Both the position numbers and the translations under genes were made by a program. Below are positions 7,224-15,737 of a stretch of 22,995 bases of DNA, in pieces. Origin of the DNA: an uncultured Aeromicrobium sp. (GTDB lineage Bacteria; Actinomycetota; Actinomycetes; Propionibacteriales; Nocardioidaceae); the NCBI RefSeq assembly GCF_946221465.1, contig NZ_CAMJVP010000027.1, positions 1-22,995 of the forward strand, given 5' to 3'. A model generated the notes under the pieces. It was not told the DNA's origin, ran no database searches, and worked only from the letters and a program-made list of their open reading frames with translations. Each line of letters opens with the position of its first letter. Position 1 is the stretch's first letter.

Positions 7224-8006
7224 ATGGCGATCCGTCCCCTACTTCGTCCCGGCGCCGCTGTGCTGCGCCGGGACGTCCACCACCTCCAGGTCGGAACGGC
7301 ACCCGGCGTGATTGTCCGCGACGAACCCGGCAGCGCGGCGGTCCTGCGACACGCCGACGGTGTCCACACGACGGACGAACTCGCCCAGATCGCCGCCCGA
7401 GCCGGCTCCTCTCGCGGCACGGCTCTCGTCGCCGAGTTGCTGGCCCGCGGCGCGCTCGTCGTCATGCCACTCGGCGGACGGCGTCCGAGAATCGATCTGC
7501 GCCACGATGCCGGCGGCACTCGCTTCGCCGAGGTCTTTCGGGCCCTGGTGGACGAGAGCGTCGTCTTCTGCGAGAGCCCCCAGTCACTGGTCGTCACCGT
7601 GACCGTCGGCGAACCGGCCCGTGAGGCATTCGAAGTCCTGCGCGACCATCGGATCGCACATCTTCCCGTCGTCCTGGTCGACGAGCGCGTCCGCCTCGGC
7701 CCGCTCGTCTTTCCCGGCCACAGTCCGTGCCTGGAGTGCTTCGATCTCCAACAGACCACCACCGACCCGTACTGGCCCGCACTGCTCACCCAGTTCGGCG
7801 CAGCGCGTCCCGCACGTCCCGGAGCCAGCGCCTCAGCGGTCGCGTTCGCTGCCGCCGAGGCCGCCCGAGCCGTGGACGATGTACGCAACGACCAACCGCC
7901 ACGGCTGCTCGCCCGCTCGGTCCTCGTCGGCCAGACTCCCTCCCAGACCGTCGAAACGATCGTCGGCTTCCAGCATCGCTGCGGATGTCACCTCCTCGCG
8001 GCCTGA
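7224..8006 (+). CDS. TOMM-type E1/ThiF-like protein (cyclodehydratase-related), orphan
   Basis: A 260-residue protein similar to the actinobacterial 'TOMM precursor leader peptide-binding' proteins (Rv3196 position). The N-terminal 80 residues resemble a winged-helix peptide-recognition region (HTTDELAQIAARAG). The C-terminal part is E1-like: GPLVFPGHSPCLECFDLQQT gives Cys169/Cys172, and HRCGCHL near the end gives Cys253/Cys255, together a likely structural zinc site as in cyclodehydratase E1-like subunits. I see no nucleotide-binding GxGxxG loop. No YcaO partner, precursor peptide or oxidase gene is present, so azole formation is not implied. The ATG follows a weak -10 (CACGAT) by six bases and lacks a ribosome site. 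It lies 39 bases before the kinase gene. Its real role is unknown. Confidence 0.8.
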   Translation: MAIRPLLRPGAAVLRRDVHHLQVGTAPGVIVRDEPGSAAVLRHADGVHTTDELAQIAARAGSSRGTALVAELLARGALVVMPLGGRRPRIDLRHDAGGTRFAEVFRALVDESVVFCESPQSLVVTVTVGEPAREAFEVLRDHRIAHLPVVLVDERVRLGPLVFPGHSPCLECFDLQQTTTDPYWPALLTQFGAARPARPGASASAVAFAAAEAARAVDDVRNDQPPRLLARSVLVGQTPSQTVETIVGFQHRCGCHLLAA

Positions 8007-8033
8007 CACCACCGCACATTCGGTGATCGCCCC

Positions 8034-8039
8034 TATCCT
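8034..8039 (+). promoter_or_regulatory. Putative -10 box of a leaderless promoter for the ABC1-kinase gene
   Basis: TATCCT ends six bases before the GTG start at 8046, so transcription should begin at or next to the start codon. There is no ribosome site. Confidence 0.5.
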
Positions 8040-8045
8040 GATCTC

Positions 8046-9395
8046 GTGGCCGGCCGCGAGAAGGACGACGAGCGCCCGTTGACGGGCAGCGCCTTGGCGC
8101 GGGGCGCCCGGCTCGCGAGCCTTCCCGCGTCCTTCGCCGCCCGCACCACATGGGGGCTGGGCAAGCGCATGATCGGCGCGCCCGCCGAAGCGGTGCTGAC
8201 CGATGTGCAACGCCGGACCGCCGACCAGATTTTCAGCGTGCTCGGCCAGCTCAAAGGCGGAGCCATGAAGTTCGGGCAGGCCCTCAGCGTTTTCGAGGCG
8301 GCGCTGCCGGACGAACTCGCCGGCCCGTACCGCGATGCCTTGACCAAGCTCCAGGACGCGGCGCCGCCGATGCCGACGTCGACCGTGCACCGGGTGATGA
8401 CGGCGGAGTTCGGCCCCAACTGGCGTCGGCAGTTCCCGGCGTTCGAGGACCATCCGGCGGCCGCGGCGTCCATCGGCCAAGTCCACCGCGCCACCTACCG
8501 CGATCTGGAGAGCGGCCAGGAGACACAGGTCGCGGTCAAGTTGCAGTACCCCGGAGCCGGCGACGCCCTGCTCTCGGACCTCAAGCAGATCTCGCGCATC
8601 GCCAGGCTGTTCGCCGTCCTGGCCCCGGGCATGGACGTCAAGGCCCTCGTCGCAGAATTGCGCGAGCGGGTTGCCGAGGAACTCGACTACGGTCTCGAGG
8701 CCGAGGCGCAGCGCACCTTCGCCGAAGGATTCCCCGACGATCCGTACGTCGTCGTGCCGATGCCGCTGGCGCACACCGAGCATGCCCTGGTATCGACCTG
8801 GATCGAAAGCTCCGGTTCACTCGCCGACGTCATCGATCACGGTTCGCAGGAGGAACGCGATCGGCTGGGCGAGGCGTTCGTGCGGTTCCTGTTCGCCGGA
8901 CCGTCACGCGTCGGACTGCTTCACGCCGATCCCCATCCAGGCAACTTCCGCGTCCTGCCCGACGGACGGCTCGGGGTCGTCGACTACGGTGCCGTCGCCC
9001 GGCTGCCGAACGGACTTCCCGACATCATCGGCCGACTGTTGCGCGCCGCGGTGGACGGCGACTACGCGACAGTCGTCGCGGGGCTGCGCGAGGAGGGCTT
9101 CCTGCGCGGTGAGACGCTCGACCCCGAGGTCATGGAGCGCTATCTCCATCCGTTGATCGAACCGGCCCGGGCGCAGACCTTCACTTTCAGCCGCGCCTGG
9201 CTGCGCGCCCAGGGGCAACGGCTCAGCCGTCCCGACGCCGAGGGGTTCGGTACGGCGCGCCAGCTCAACATCCCCCGCGAGTACCTGCTCATCCATCGCG
9301 TGTGGATGGGCGGTGTCGGCATCCTGTGCCAGCTTGGGGCGACCGCGCCGTTCCGCGAGATCCTCGCCGAATCGCTCCCCGGGTTCGCCGACTGA
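8046..9395 (+). CDS. ABC1/AarF/UbiB-family atypical kinase
   Basis: A 449-residue protein with the family motifs in order: KxGQ-type MKFGQALSV (Lys75-Gln78), the Ala-rich loop AAAASIGQVHRA (about 138-149), VAVKLQYPG with Lys165, ELDY (about 212-215), the catalytic HADPHPGNF (293-301) and VVDYGAV with the metal-binding Asp313. UbiB-family proteins are ATPases or kinases linked to isoprenoid quinone or lipid homeostasis; the substrate in actinobacteria is unknown. No C-terminal membrane helix is evident. This is the Rv3197 position. The GTG start is supported by the -10 box at 8034. The stop lies inside the first copy of a 25-base tandem duplication, 21 bases from the convergent uvrD2 stop. Confidence 0.93.
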   Translation: MAGREKDDERPLTGSALARGARLASLPASFAARTTWGLGKRMIGAPAEAVLTDVQRRTADQIFSVLGQLKGGAMKFGQALSVFEAALPDELAGPYRDALTKLQDAAPPMPTSTVHRVMTAEFGPNWRRQFPAFEDHPAAAASIGQVHRATYRDLESGQETQVAVKLQYPGAGDALLSDLKQISRIARLFAVLAPGMDVKALVAELRERVAEELDYGLEAEAQRTFAEGFPDDPYVVVPMPLAHTEHALVSTWIESSGSLADVIDHGSQEERDRLGEAFVRFLFAGPSRVGLLHADPHPGNFRVLPDGRLGVVDYGAVARLPNGLPDIIGRLLRAAVDGDYATVVAGLREEGFLRGETLDPEVMERYLHPLIEPARAQTFTFSRAWLRAQGQRLSRPDAEGFGTARQLNIPREYLLIHRVWMGGVGILCQLGATAPFREILAESLPGFAD

Positions 9396-9418
9396 ATCGC
9401 TCCCCGGGTTCGCCGACT
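9369..9418. repeat. Perfect 25-bp tandem duplication at the kinase / uvrD2 junction
   Basis: Bases 9369-9393 and 9394-9418 are identical, head to tail (unit begins GAATCGCTCCCCGGG). The kinase stop TGA straddles the boundary of the copies; removing one copy would end the kinase at the same residue with TAG instead. The uvrD2 stop lies in the second copy. It looks like a recent slippage duplication or a deletion scar. Confidence 0.95.
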
Positions 9419-11462
9419 AGGTGTACTCGGTGACGACCGAGAGCACGGCGTCGCCGTAACGTTCCAGCTTGGCCTGCCCGACACCGCGGATGCCGGCAAG
9501 CTGCGGGACGCTTGTCGGTTTGACCTCGGCGATGGCCTGAAGCGTCGCGTCGGTGAACACAACGTAAGCCGGAACCGACTGCTCGGTGGAGATCTCCTTG
9601 CGCCACGTCCGCAACGCCTCGAACAGCGCCTCGTCATAGGTGGACGGGCAGTCCGCGCACCGGCCCCTAGCCCGGTCCCCTGCGGCCAGCGGTCGGTGGC
9701 ACACCCGGCAGAGCGCCACCTTGCGCTGGCGCGCCGACCGGACCGGTTGCCGCGCCTCGTGCTGAGCCGGAAGCAGGGCATCGAGAAAACGCGTCGGCGC
9801 GCGGTTGCCCCGGCCCCCGGGATGACGCGTCGCCGACCAGCTGATGACGAGGTCATGCCGTGCCCGGGTGACGCCGACATAGAACAGGCGACGCTCCTCC
9901 TCCACCGCGGCCGGCGTGTCGGCGTGCACGCTCGGCATCATGCCCTCGTGCATGCCGACCAGGAACACCGCGTCCCATTCCAGGCCCTTGGCGGCGTGGA
10001 GGGTCGCCAAGGTGACACCGTCGGCGGTCGGAGCATACGCCTGCTGAGCGCGGCGGTCGAGATCGGCCACCAGCGCCGTGAGGTCGGCCTCGGGCTGCTC
10101 CGCGGCCAGATCACCGGCCATCGTGACGATCGCGTGCAGCGACTCCCAGCGGTCACGGACCGCTCCCGAGCCGCTCGGCGGCTCCTCAGTGTGATTCATG
10201 GTCGACAGCACGGCGCGGACGTCCGCCACGAGATCACCCGCACCCTCGCCGGCACGCGCGGCCCCGCGCAGCAGGGTGACCGCCTGGCGGACCTCCGCCC
10301 GCTGGAAGAAGCCCTCGACCCCGCGCAACACGAAGGGAATACCGTGATGACCCAGCGCCTCCTCGAAGGCCTCCGACTGGGCATTGATGCGAAACAGCAC
10401 CGCGATCTGCTTGTACGGCGTACCGCGGCGGTGCAGCAAGGCGATCTCGTTGGCGACTGCGTTGGCCTCGGCCGTCTCGTCCGGGTAGCCCTGGTAGGCG
10501 ACCGGGTTGCCCGGCTCCCGCTGAGACCGCAGCTGCACCCCATCGCCTCCGCGAGGTCCGAAGACCGCATTCGCCGCAGCAACGATCTGCGGAGTGGAGC
10601 GGTAATTGCGCACGAGCTCGTAGCGTTCGGCACCGGCGAACTTACGTCCGAAGCCCGCGAGGATGCGCGGCGACGCGCCCGCGAACGAGTAGATCGTCTG
10701 CCGGGGGTCGCCGACGACACACACGTCATCGCGCCCGCCGAGCCACAGGTCCAGAAGCGTGGACTGCAGCGGATTGACGTCCTGGTACTCGTCGACGACG
10801 AACCATCGGTATTGGCGGCGCACCTCGGCGGCGACCCGCTCGTCGTCGGCCAGGATCGCCGCGGTGATGAGGAGGATGTCCTCCATGTCGATGCGGCCGC
10901 GTTCACGCTTCACGTCCTCGTAGGCGCGCAGAACGGCCCCCGTGGTGCCGTGGTCGAGGTCGCCCACCTGGCGACGCCGCGCAGGAGCTTCACGGGCGTA
11001 GTCCTCAGGACGGATGGTGGACACTTTGGACCATTCGACCTCGGCAGACAGATCGCGGAGCAACGCGGTGTCGGTCGGCACGCCCACACGCTTCGCCGCC
11101 TCGGCGACGAGCCCGAACTTGGACTGGACGATCTCAGGAAACTCGGTGCCGTAGACACGTGGCCAGAAGTAACGCGCCTGTCGTAGCGCCGCGGAGTGGA
11201 ACGTACGCGCCTGCACCCCGACGGCACCCAGCTGTGCGAGGCGGGTGCGCATCTCGCCCGCGGCACGAGTCGTGAAGGTGACGGCGAGGACCTCGGTGGG
11301 CTTGTACACGCCCGTCGCCACACCGTAGGCGATGCGGTGGGTGATGGCGCGGGTCTTGCCGGTTCCCGCGCCGGCGACGACGCAGACGGGGCCGCGCAGT
11401 GCTTGGGCCACCTGGCGCTGCTCAGGATCGAGTCCGGCCAGCAGGTCCTCGGCGTCGGGCAC
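9417..11462 (-). CDS. uvrD2: UvrD2-type superfamily 1 ATP-dependent DNA helicase with tetracysteine and HRDC domains
   Basis: A 681-residue 3'-5' helicase. Walker A is AGAGTGKT at residues 30-37; motif II is WFVVDEYQDVN; VCVVGDPRQTIYSFAGA is motif III; VTLATLHAAKGLEWDAVFLVG and VGVTRARHDLVISW are motifs V and VI. After the motor come four cysteines, C585xxC588 and C602xxC605, then a helix-hairpin HRDC domain at about 612-681 (GIRGVGQAKLERYGDAVL). Motor-tetracysteine-HRDC is the mycobacterial UvrD2 layout, in which the zinc-like module matters for unwinding. The GTG start has AAGGAG seven bases upstream. A TAATCT -10-like box on this strand at 11510-11505 would give a leader of about 36 bases. 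It is divergent from mycoredoxin and convergent with the kinase. Confidence 0.95.
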   Translation of the reverse strand: MPDAEDLLAGLDPEQRQVAQALRGPVCVVAGAGTGKTRAITHRIAYGVATGVYKPTEVLAVTFTTRAAGEMRTRLAQLGAVGVQARTFHSAALRQARYFWPRVYGTEFPEIVQSKFGLVAEAAKRVGVPTDTALLRDLSAEVEWSKVSTIRPEDYAREAPARRRQVGDLDHGTTGAVLRAYEDVKRERGRIDMEDILLITAAILADDERVAAEVRRQYRWFVVDEYQDVNPLQSTLLDLWLGGRDDVCVVGDPRQTIYSFAGASPRILAGFGRKFAGAERYELVRNYRSTPQIVAAANAVFGPRGGDGVQLRSQREPGNPVAYQGYPDETAEANAVANEIALLHRRGTPYKQIAVLFRINAQSEAFEEALGHHGIPFVLRGVEGFFQRAEVRQAVTLLRGAARAGEGAGDLVADVRAVLSTMNHTEEPPSGSGAVRDRWESLHAIVTMAGDLAAEQPEADLTALVADLDRRAQQAYAPTADGVTLATLHAAKGLEWDAVFLVGMHEGMMPSVHADTPAAVEEERRLFYVGVTRARHDLVISWSATRHPGGRGNRAPTRFLDALLPAQHEARQPVRSARQRKVALCRVCHRPLAAGDRARGRCADCPSTYDEALFEALRTWRKEISTEQSVPAYVVFTDATLQAIAEVKPTSVPQLAGIRGVGQAKLERYGDAVLSVVTEYT

Positions 11463-11496
11463 GCGACAACTCCTTGCGCGGTCGTGGGAAGATGGA

Positions 11497-11517
11497 CGAC
11501 GTCCAGATTAGACGTCG
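11497..11517. promoter_or_regulatory. Inverted repeat in the uvrD2 / mycoredoxin divergent promoter region
   Basis: CGACGTC and GACGTCG are exact complements separated by seven bases (CAGATTA). The 21-base element spans a TAATCT -10-like box for uvrD2 and ends at the mycoredoxin ribosome site, so a bound dimer could block either gene. No known regulator was recognised. Confidence 0.4.
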
Positions 11518-11529
11518 GAGGTGACAACC

Positions 11530-11772
11530 GTGGCGGCAGCGTTCACGCTCTTCTCTACCCCGTGGTGCGGCTACTGCCATCGTCTCAAGGGCCAGCTCGA
11601 ACGCGAGGGGATCGAGTTCACCGAGGTCGACATCGAGAAGGATCCGGACTCCGCGCTCGTCGTCGAGCAGGCCAACGGCGGCAACCAGACCGTCCCCACC
11701 CTGCTGTTCGAGGACGGATCGACCTTGACCAATCCCTCGGTGGCGCAGGTCAAGGAGAAACTGGGCCGCTGA
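11530..11772 (+). CDS. mrx1: Mycoredoxin (glutaredoxin-like, mycothiol-dependent)
   Basis: An 80-residue thioredoxin-fold protein with the active site C13-G-Y-C16 (TPWCGYCHRL), the cis-proline TVPTLLF and the glutathione-type loop DGSTLTNPS. The sequence closely follows mycobacterial Mrx1 (Rv3198A), which reduces mycothiol mixed disulfides on proteins. This implies that the organism makes mycothiol. GTG at 11530 is chosen because GGAGG at 11517-11521 stands eight bases before it; the in-frame GTG at 11521 would add three residues but overlaps that ribosome site. The 3' end overlaps nudC on the other strand by 23 bases. Confidence 0.94.
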   Translation: MAAAFTLFSTPWCGYCHRLKGQLEREGIEFTEVDIEKDPDSALVVEQANGGNQTVPTLLFEDGSTLTNPSVAQVKEKLGR

Positions 11773-12607
11773 GCCACGAGTCGATCAGCCAGCGCGAGAT
11801 CGAGACGTGCGGCGGCGGAAGGATGATGTCCTCGACGTCGATCGCAGCGGCCAGCTCGTCGCGGGTGAACCACCGGGCGTGGGCGATCTCGTTGTCATCG
11901 ACGACGATGTCGCTGCTGTCGGCTCGCCCGAAGAAGCCGAGCATCAGGCTTGACGGGAACGGCCACGGCTGGCTCCCCGCGTAGCTCACGTCGCCGACAA
12001 CGAGTCCGACCTCCTCACGCACCTCCCGCCGGACCGCGTCCTCAAGCGCCTCGCCCGGCTCCACGAAGCCGGCCAGGGTCGAATAGCGGCGTTCGGGCCA
12101 CGCCGCGTTACGGGCCAGCAGCGCCCGGTCGTGATCGTCGGTGATGAGCATGATGACCGCCGGATCGGTACGCGGAAAGTGGTGCGCGCCGCACTCGGGG
12201 CAGGTCAGCAGGTGTCCGGACTCGGCGACGTCGAGCGCAGAACCACAACGAGCGCAGAACCGATGGGAGCGCAGCCAGCGGGCCATCGCGACCGCGTGGA
12301 TGGCCAGCGAGAGCTCGTCCGGCTTCAGCAGCGGCGCGAGGATACGCACACTCGTGGGCGCGAGATCCTCCCCGACGCGATCAACCACGACGGCCGCATG
12401 GGTCACGCCCTGGGACTCGCCCAGCAGCAGCCACGTGCCGTCAGGCGCCTCATCACGGGACAGCCAGCGAAGGGCCGGACCATCGTCGGTCGGCACGTGC
12501 TCCCCGCCCACGACGAGGACACGGAGCCCGGGATCATCCTTCCACGTATCGTCATGGCGACGGTTTCCCTGCCGGTCGTGCCGCGCACGGTCGAAGGCGA
12601 AGTCCAC
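11750..12607 (-). CDS. nudC: NADH pyrophosphatase / deNADding Nudix hydrolase NudC
   Basis: A 285-residue protein. An N-terminal domain is followed by a zinc ribbon C118xxC121...C136xxC139 (FCARCG, CPECG). A complete Nudix box runs from Gly180 (GFVEPGEALEDAVRREVREE), with catalytic glutamates at 195, 198 and 199. SQPWPFP at 212-218 is the diagnostic NudC motif that follows the box. It should hydrolyse NAD(H) to NMN(H) and AMP and may remove NAD caps from RNA. GTG at 12607 lies four bases after the adnB stop and begins MDFAFDR, which resembles known N-termini; the longer frame from 12637 would run into adnB. No good ribosome site is seen, so translation probably depends on coupling to adnB. 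It is the last gene of the operon. Confidence 0.93.
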   Translation of the reverse strand: MDFAFDRARHDRQGNRRHDDTWKDDPGLRVLVVGGEHVPTDDGPALRWLSRDEAPDGTWLLLGESQGVTHAAVVVDRVGEDLAPTSVRILAPLLKPDELSLAIHAVAMARWLRSHRFCARCGSALDVAESGHLLTCPECGAHHFPRTDPAVIMLITDDHDRALLARNAAWPERRYSTLAGFVEPGEALEDAVRREVREEVGLVVGDVSYAGSQPWPFPSSLMLGFFGRADSSDIVVDDNEIAHARWFTRDELAAAIDVEDIILPPPHVSISRWLIDSWLSGPVSP

Positions 12608-12611
12608 CTGA

Positions 12612-15600
12612 TCACCGTAGCCCGAGGCGCTCCTCAAGGTCGTCGCGGCCGGGCAGGTCGTCGAAGCGTCGCACTTCGTCGAGCCGGACGTAGTAGAAGG
12701 CTCCCGTCACCTGCTCGGGCTCGAGCCCGTGCATCTCAGCCCATGCGAGGCGATAGATCGCCAGTTGGAGCGGGTCCGCGTCGATACGACGGTTGGTCTT
12801 CCAGTCGACGACCTCGAAGCTGTCACCGGTCGCGAAGACCGCGTCGATGCGGCCGATGAGCTGCTGACCGCCCAGGCGCAGTGAGAACGGCACCTCGACG
12901 GCCACCGGCTCTCGATCGGCGAAAGGACCGGCTTCGAAGGCCTTTTGAAGAGCTGCGAGGTCCGCGTCGTCGAGCACGTCGGTGTCGCCGCGGCCGGGCA
13001 GGTCGCTCGGGTCCAGCAGTGTCTGCTGCCCGTAACGCGCCTCGATCCACGCGTGAAGCCGCGTACCGAAGCGGGCCGCCGGGGAGGGCCGACGCGGCAT
13101 CGGGCGGGCAAGGGAGCGGGCGAAGGCGGTCTCGTCTTCCGCGAGTGCCAGGGCCGACGTGGCGGACAAGGCCGATGGCAGCGTCACCTCGACCACGGAC
13201 GACTCGGCACGATTCGCTTCCTCGATGAGCAGGTCGAGTTCGCTGCGGATCTGCATGAGTTCGGGATGCACCGTGATCGGCAGCGCCTCGGTAGCCACCA
13301 GATGCCGCCGAACATCATCGGCGAAGGAGCGCCGCGCTTCCATCCCCTGCACGGGCATCGGCCACGCGTACGTCGTCGCGCCGACGTGCGGGTTCTGTTC
13401 GTCCTCACCCGGCTCGGCCGCCCACACCAGCGGTTCGACGCCGCGTTCGGACAGCCACCGGCGGACGTCATTGAGGAAGCGGGAGACCTTGCGCGGTTTG
13501 ATCTGCGTACGCCCCCAGCGGTGCCCGCTGACATGCAGCCGATGACGCGCACGCGTGAACGCGACATAGCCGAGGCGGATCTCCTCCATGAGCGCATCCG
13601 CTCTGGTGCGCGCCTTGAAATCGGCGTCACCGGCAGAGGTGAACTCCTCAATGTCGGGGACGAAGTCCGCATCGCCGCGCAGGGCGACCGGAAGGACACT
13701 GGCGTTGGTGGTCCAGCGCGGCCGGCCCTTGGCGTCCGGGAAGACCCCCTCGGCGACGAAGGGCACGAAGACCTCGTCGAACTCCAGGCCCTTGGACTTG
13801 TGCACCGTGAGGAGCTTGACCGAGTCCGCCTCCGACGGGGCGCTGAGCTCCATGCCCTTGTTGAACTCGTTCTCGGCCCGCAGATAGGCCAGGAGCCCGG
13901 CGAGCGAGGCGTAGCGGTCCGACTGCGCGTAGTCGCCGATGGCGTCCAGCAACAGGCTCAAGTTGTCCGAGGAGATGCCTTCGGCAGCCAGTTCGACGTC
14001 GAGGTCGAGTTCGGTCACGGTGCGGCGGGCGAGGTCGAGCAGCGGCTCGTGCACATGGCGGCGCAGCCGCGACAACATCGCCGCAAGTTCGCCAAAGCGT
14101 CGTCGGGCGTCCTCCGAGTACGGCAGTTCACCCGGATCCTCCACCGCCTCGGCGAGCGAGACGATCTCGGTGGGATCGGTACCGGCGGTGGCCCGCTCGA
14201 GCTCCGCACGAAGCCGCGAATCCGGATCGCTCGAGGCGTCCTCGTCCGACCATGTCCGGCCGAGCTGCGCGGCACGCCTTCCCAGCAGCGCGAGGTCGCG
14301 GTCACCGATGCGCCACCGGGGCCCGGTGAGCAGCCGCAACATGGCGGGATTGGCGGTGACATCCTCGAGCAGCTCGAGCACCGCCAGGACGTCGAGGACC
14401 TCCGGCTGGCTCAGCAGCCCGGTCAGCCCGACGATCTCGACCGGGATGCCGCGGCGGCGCAGGAGGTGCACGATCTCGGTGTTTTCGTTGGTGGCCCGCA
14501 CGAGGATGGCGATCTCACGCCACACATGCTCTCGACCGGCTTCACGAGCCCGCTCACCGGCGGCGGCCACCAGTTCCACGAGGTGCTCGATCTCCTCGGC
14601 GACGCCCCGGTGCAAGGCCACCGACACCTCTCCGTGCGGATTCTCCGGCGCCGCCCGCAACGGCGTCACGACCTTCGCGACCGCGGGATCGGCGTAATAC
14701 TCGGCGGCGATGACGCCGGCCAGGTCGATGATCTCCGGGGCGCACCGCCGGCTCACCGCGAGCGAGTGCAGCGCCCCCCGCGACCCGTCCTGCGCCGGGA
14801 AGTCGTCGAGGAAGGCCGCGAGGTTGCCCGAGGCCGCGCCGCGCCAGCCGTAGATCCCCTGAGCCGGATCGCCCACCGCACTGATGCCGCGGCCGGCGAA
14901 CAGCGCGCGCAACAGATCACGTTGAGCGACTGAGGTGTCCTGATACTCATCGAGAAGAACAACCTCGAAGCGCTCACGCAACGCGGCACCGACCTCGGGC
15001 AGCTGGGCGAGCTGAGCGCCCCAGGACATCTGATCGGAGAAATCCATGACGCCCGCATCGAGCTTGGCAGCACGGTAGGCATCGACCAGACGACTCAACT
15101 CGGTGCGCTTGCGAGCGCGGTCGGCGATCTCGCGATGCAGCACGAGTTGCTTGTCGACCGACTCGACCTCGGCGATGATGCGCGCGTCGTACTCGCGCAA
15201 CCGCTGCGTGGTGACCAGGTGCTCTGACAGTTGCGCGTCCAGTGCGAGCACGTCGGTGATGGTGGCGGGCATCCACGCCGAGACATGCGCCAGCGGTCCC
15301 TCGTAGCCGCGCACGACCCGCGCCGCGATCTGGAAGCGCGTCGCGTCCGCGAGCACCCGCAGATCCGGCTCCACGCCGAGCCGCAGGCCGTGCTCGGAGA
15401 TGAGCATGCCGGCGAAGGCGTGGTAGGTGGAGATCGTCGGCTCGCCGTACTCGAGCGAGAAGTCCCCAATGAGGTCGAGGGACCGCCGAACGCGGGTGGC
15501 CAGCTCACCGGCGGCCTTGGCGGTGAACGTCAGACCGAGGATCCTGGCCGGGTCGATCTCCTCGTGTCCGACGAGCCACACCACACGCGCCGCCATGACC

Positions 15601-15737
15601 GCGGTCTTGCCCGATCCAGCCCCGGCGATGATGGCCTGCGGCCGGTGCGGGTCGGCGATGATCGCGGCCATCTGTTCGTCGCTGAACGCGATACCGAGGA
15701 TCTCGCGCAGATGATCGGGGTCGCGCACCAGTTTCAC
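12612..15737 (-). CDS. adnB: AdnB-like subunit of the double-strand-break resection motor-nuclease
   Basis: A 1041-residue protein: an N-terminal UvrD-type motor and a C-terminal RecB-type nuclease. Walker A is AGAGSGKT at 38-45; motif II is VVLLDEYQDTSVAQ; KLLTVHKSKGLEFDEVFVPFV and YVAFTRARHRLHVSG are motifs V and VI. Nuclease residues are His895 (TRLHAWIE), Asp965 (IGRIDAVF), Asp978 and Lys980 (EVVDWKTNRR), so the active site is complete. The pair with the next gene upstream matches mycobacterial AdnAB (Rv3202c-Rv3201c), which resects broken DNA ends. The start is GTG at 15737, overlapping the adnA stop as GTGA with GGGAGG upstream; the longer frame from 15782 is not needed. Unlike M. tuberculosis, nudC follows directly, with no Rv3200c-like channel gene. 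Confidence 0.94.
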   Translation of the reverse strand: MKLVRDPDHLREILGIAFSDEQMAAIIADPHRPQAIIAGAGSGKTAVMAARVVWLVGHEEIDPARILGLTFTAKAAGELATRVRRSLDLIGDFSLEYGEPTISTYHAFAGMLISEHGLRLGVEPDLRVLADATRFQIAARVVRGYEGPLAHVSAWMPATITDVLALDAQLSEHLVTTQRLREYDARIIAEVESVDKQLVLHREIADRARKRTELSRLVDAYRAAKLDAGVMDFSDQMSWGAQLAQLPEVGAALRERFEVVLLDEYQDTSVAQRDLLRALFAGRGISAVGDPAQGIYGWRGAASGNLAAFLDDFPAQDGSRGALHSLAVSRRCAPEIIDLAGVIAAEYYADPAVAKVVTPLRAAPENPHGEVSVALHRGVAEEIEHLVELVAAAGERAREAGREHVWREIAILVRATNENTEIVHLLRRRGIPVEIVGLTGLLSQPEVLDVLAVLELLEDVTANPAMLRLLTGPRWRIGDRDLALLGRRAAQLGRTWSDEDASSDPDSRLRAELERATAGTDPTEIVSLAEAVEDPGELPYSEDARRRFGELAAMLSRLRRHVHEPLLDLARRTVTELDLDVELAAEGISSDNLSLLLDAIGDYAQSDRYASLAGLLAYLRAENEFNKGMELSAPSEADSVKLLTVHKSKGLEFDEVFVPFVAEGVFPDAKGRPRWTTNASVLPVALRGDADFVPDIEEFTSAGDADFKARTRADALMEEIRLGYVAFTRARHRLHVSGHRWGRTQIKPRKVSRFLNDVRRWLSERGVEPLVWAAEPGEDEQNPHVGATTYAWPMPVQGMEARRSFADDVRRHLVATEALPITVHPELMQIRSELDLLIEEANRAESSVVEVTLPSALSATSALALAEDETAFARSLARPMPRRPSPAARFGTRLHAWIEARYGQQTLLDPSDLPGRGDTDVLDDADLAALQKAFEAGPFADREPVAVEVPFSLRLGGQQLIGRIDAVFATGDSFEVVDWKTNRRIDADPLQLAIYRLAWAEMHGLEPEQVTGAFYYVRLDEVRRFDDLPGRDDLEERLGLR

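Noticed and set aside
7224..8006. Active TOMM (azole peptide) biosynthetic cluster
   Set aside because: Only one E1-like protein is present; no YcaO, dehydrogenase, precursor peptide or transporter was seen, and the gene belongs to the conserved core neighbourhood.
9696..11186. 496-codon open frame on the plus strand
   Set aside because: Antisense to uvrD2, whose helicase motifs are intact on the other strand.
12945..14933. 662-codon open frame on the plus strand
   Set aside because: Antisense to adnB; composition (Arg, Gly, Glu, Gln) and lack of motifs mark it as a shadow.
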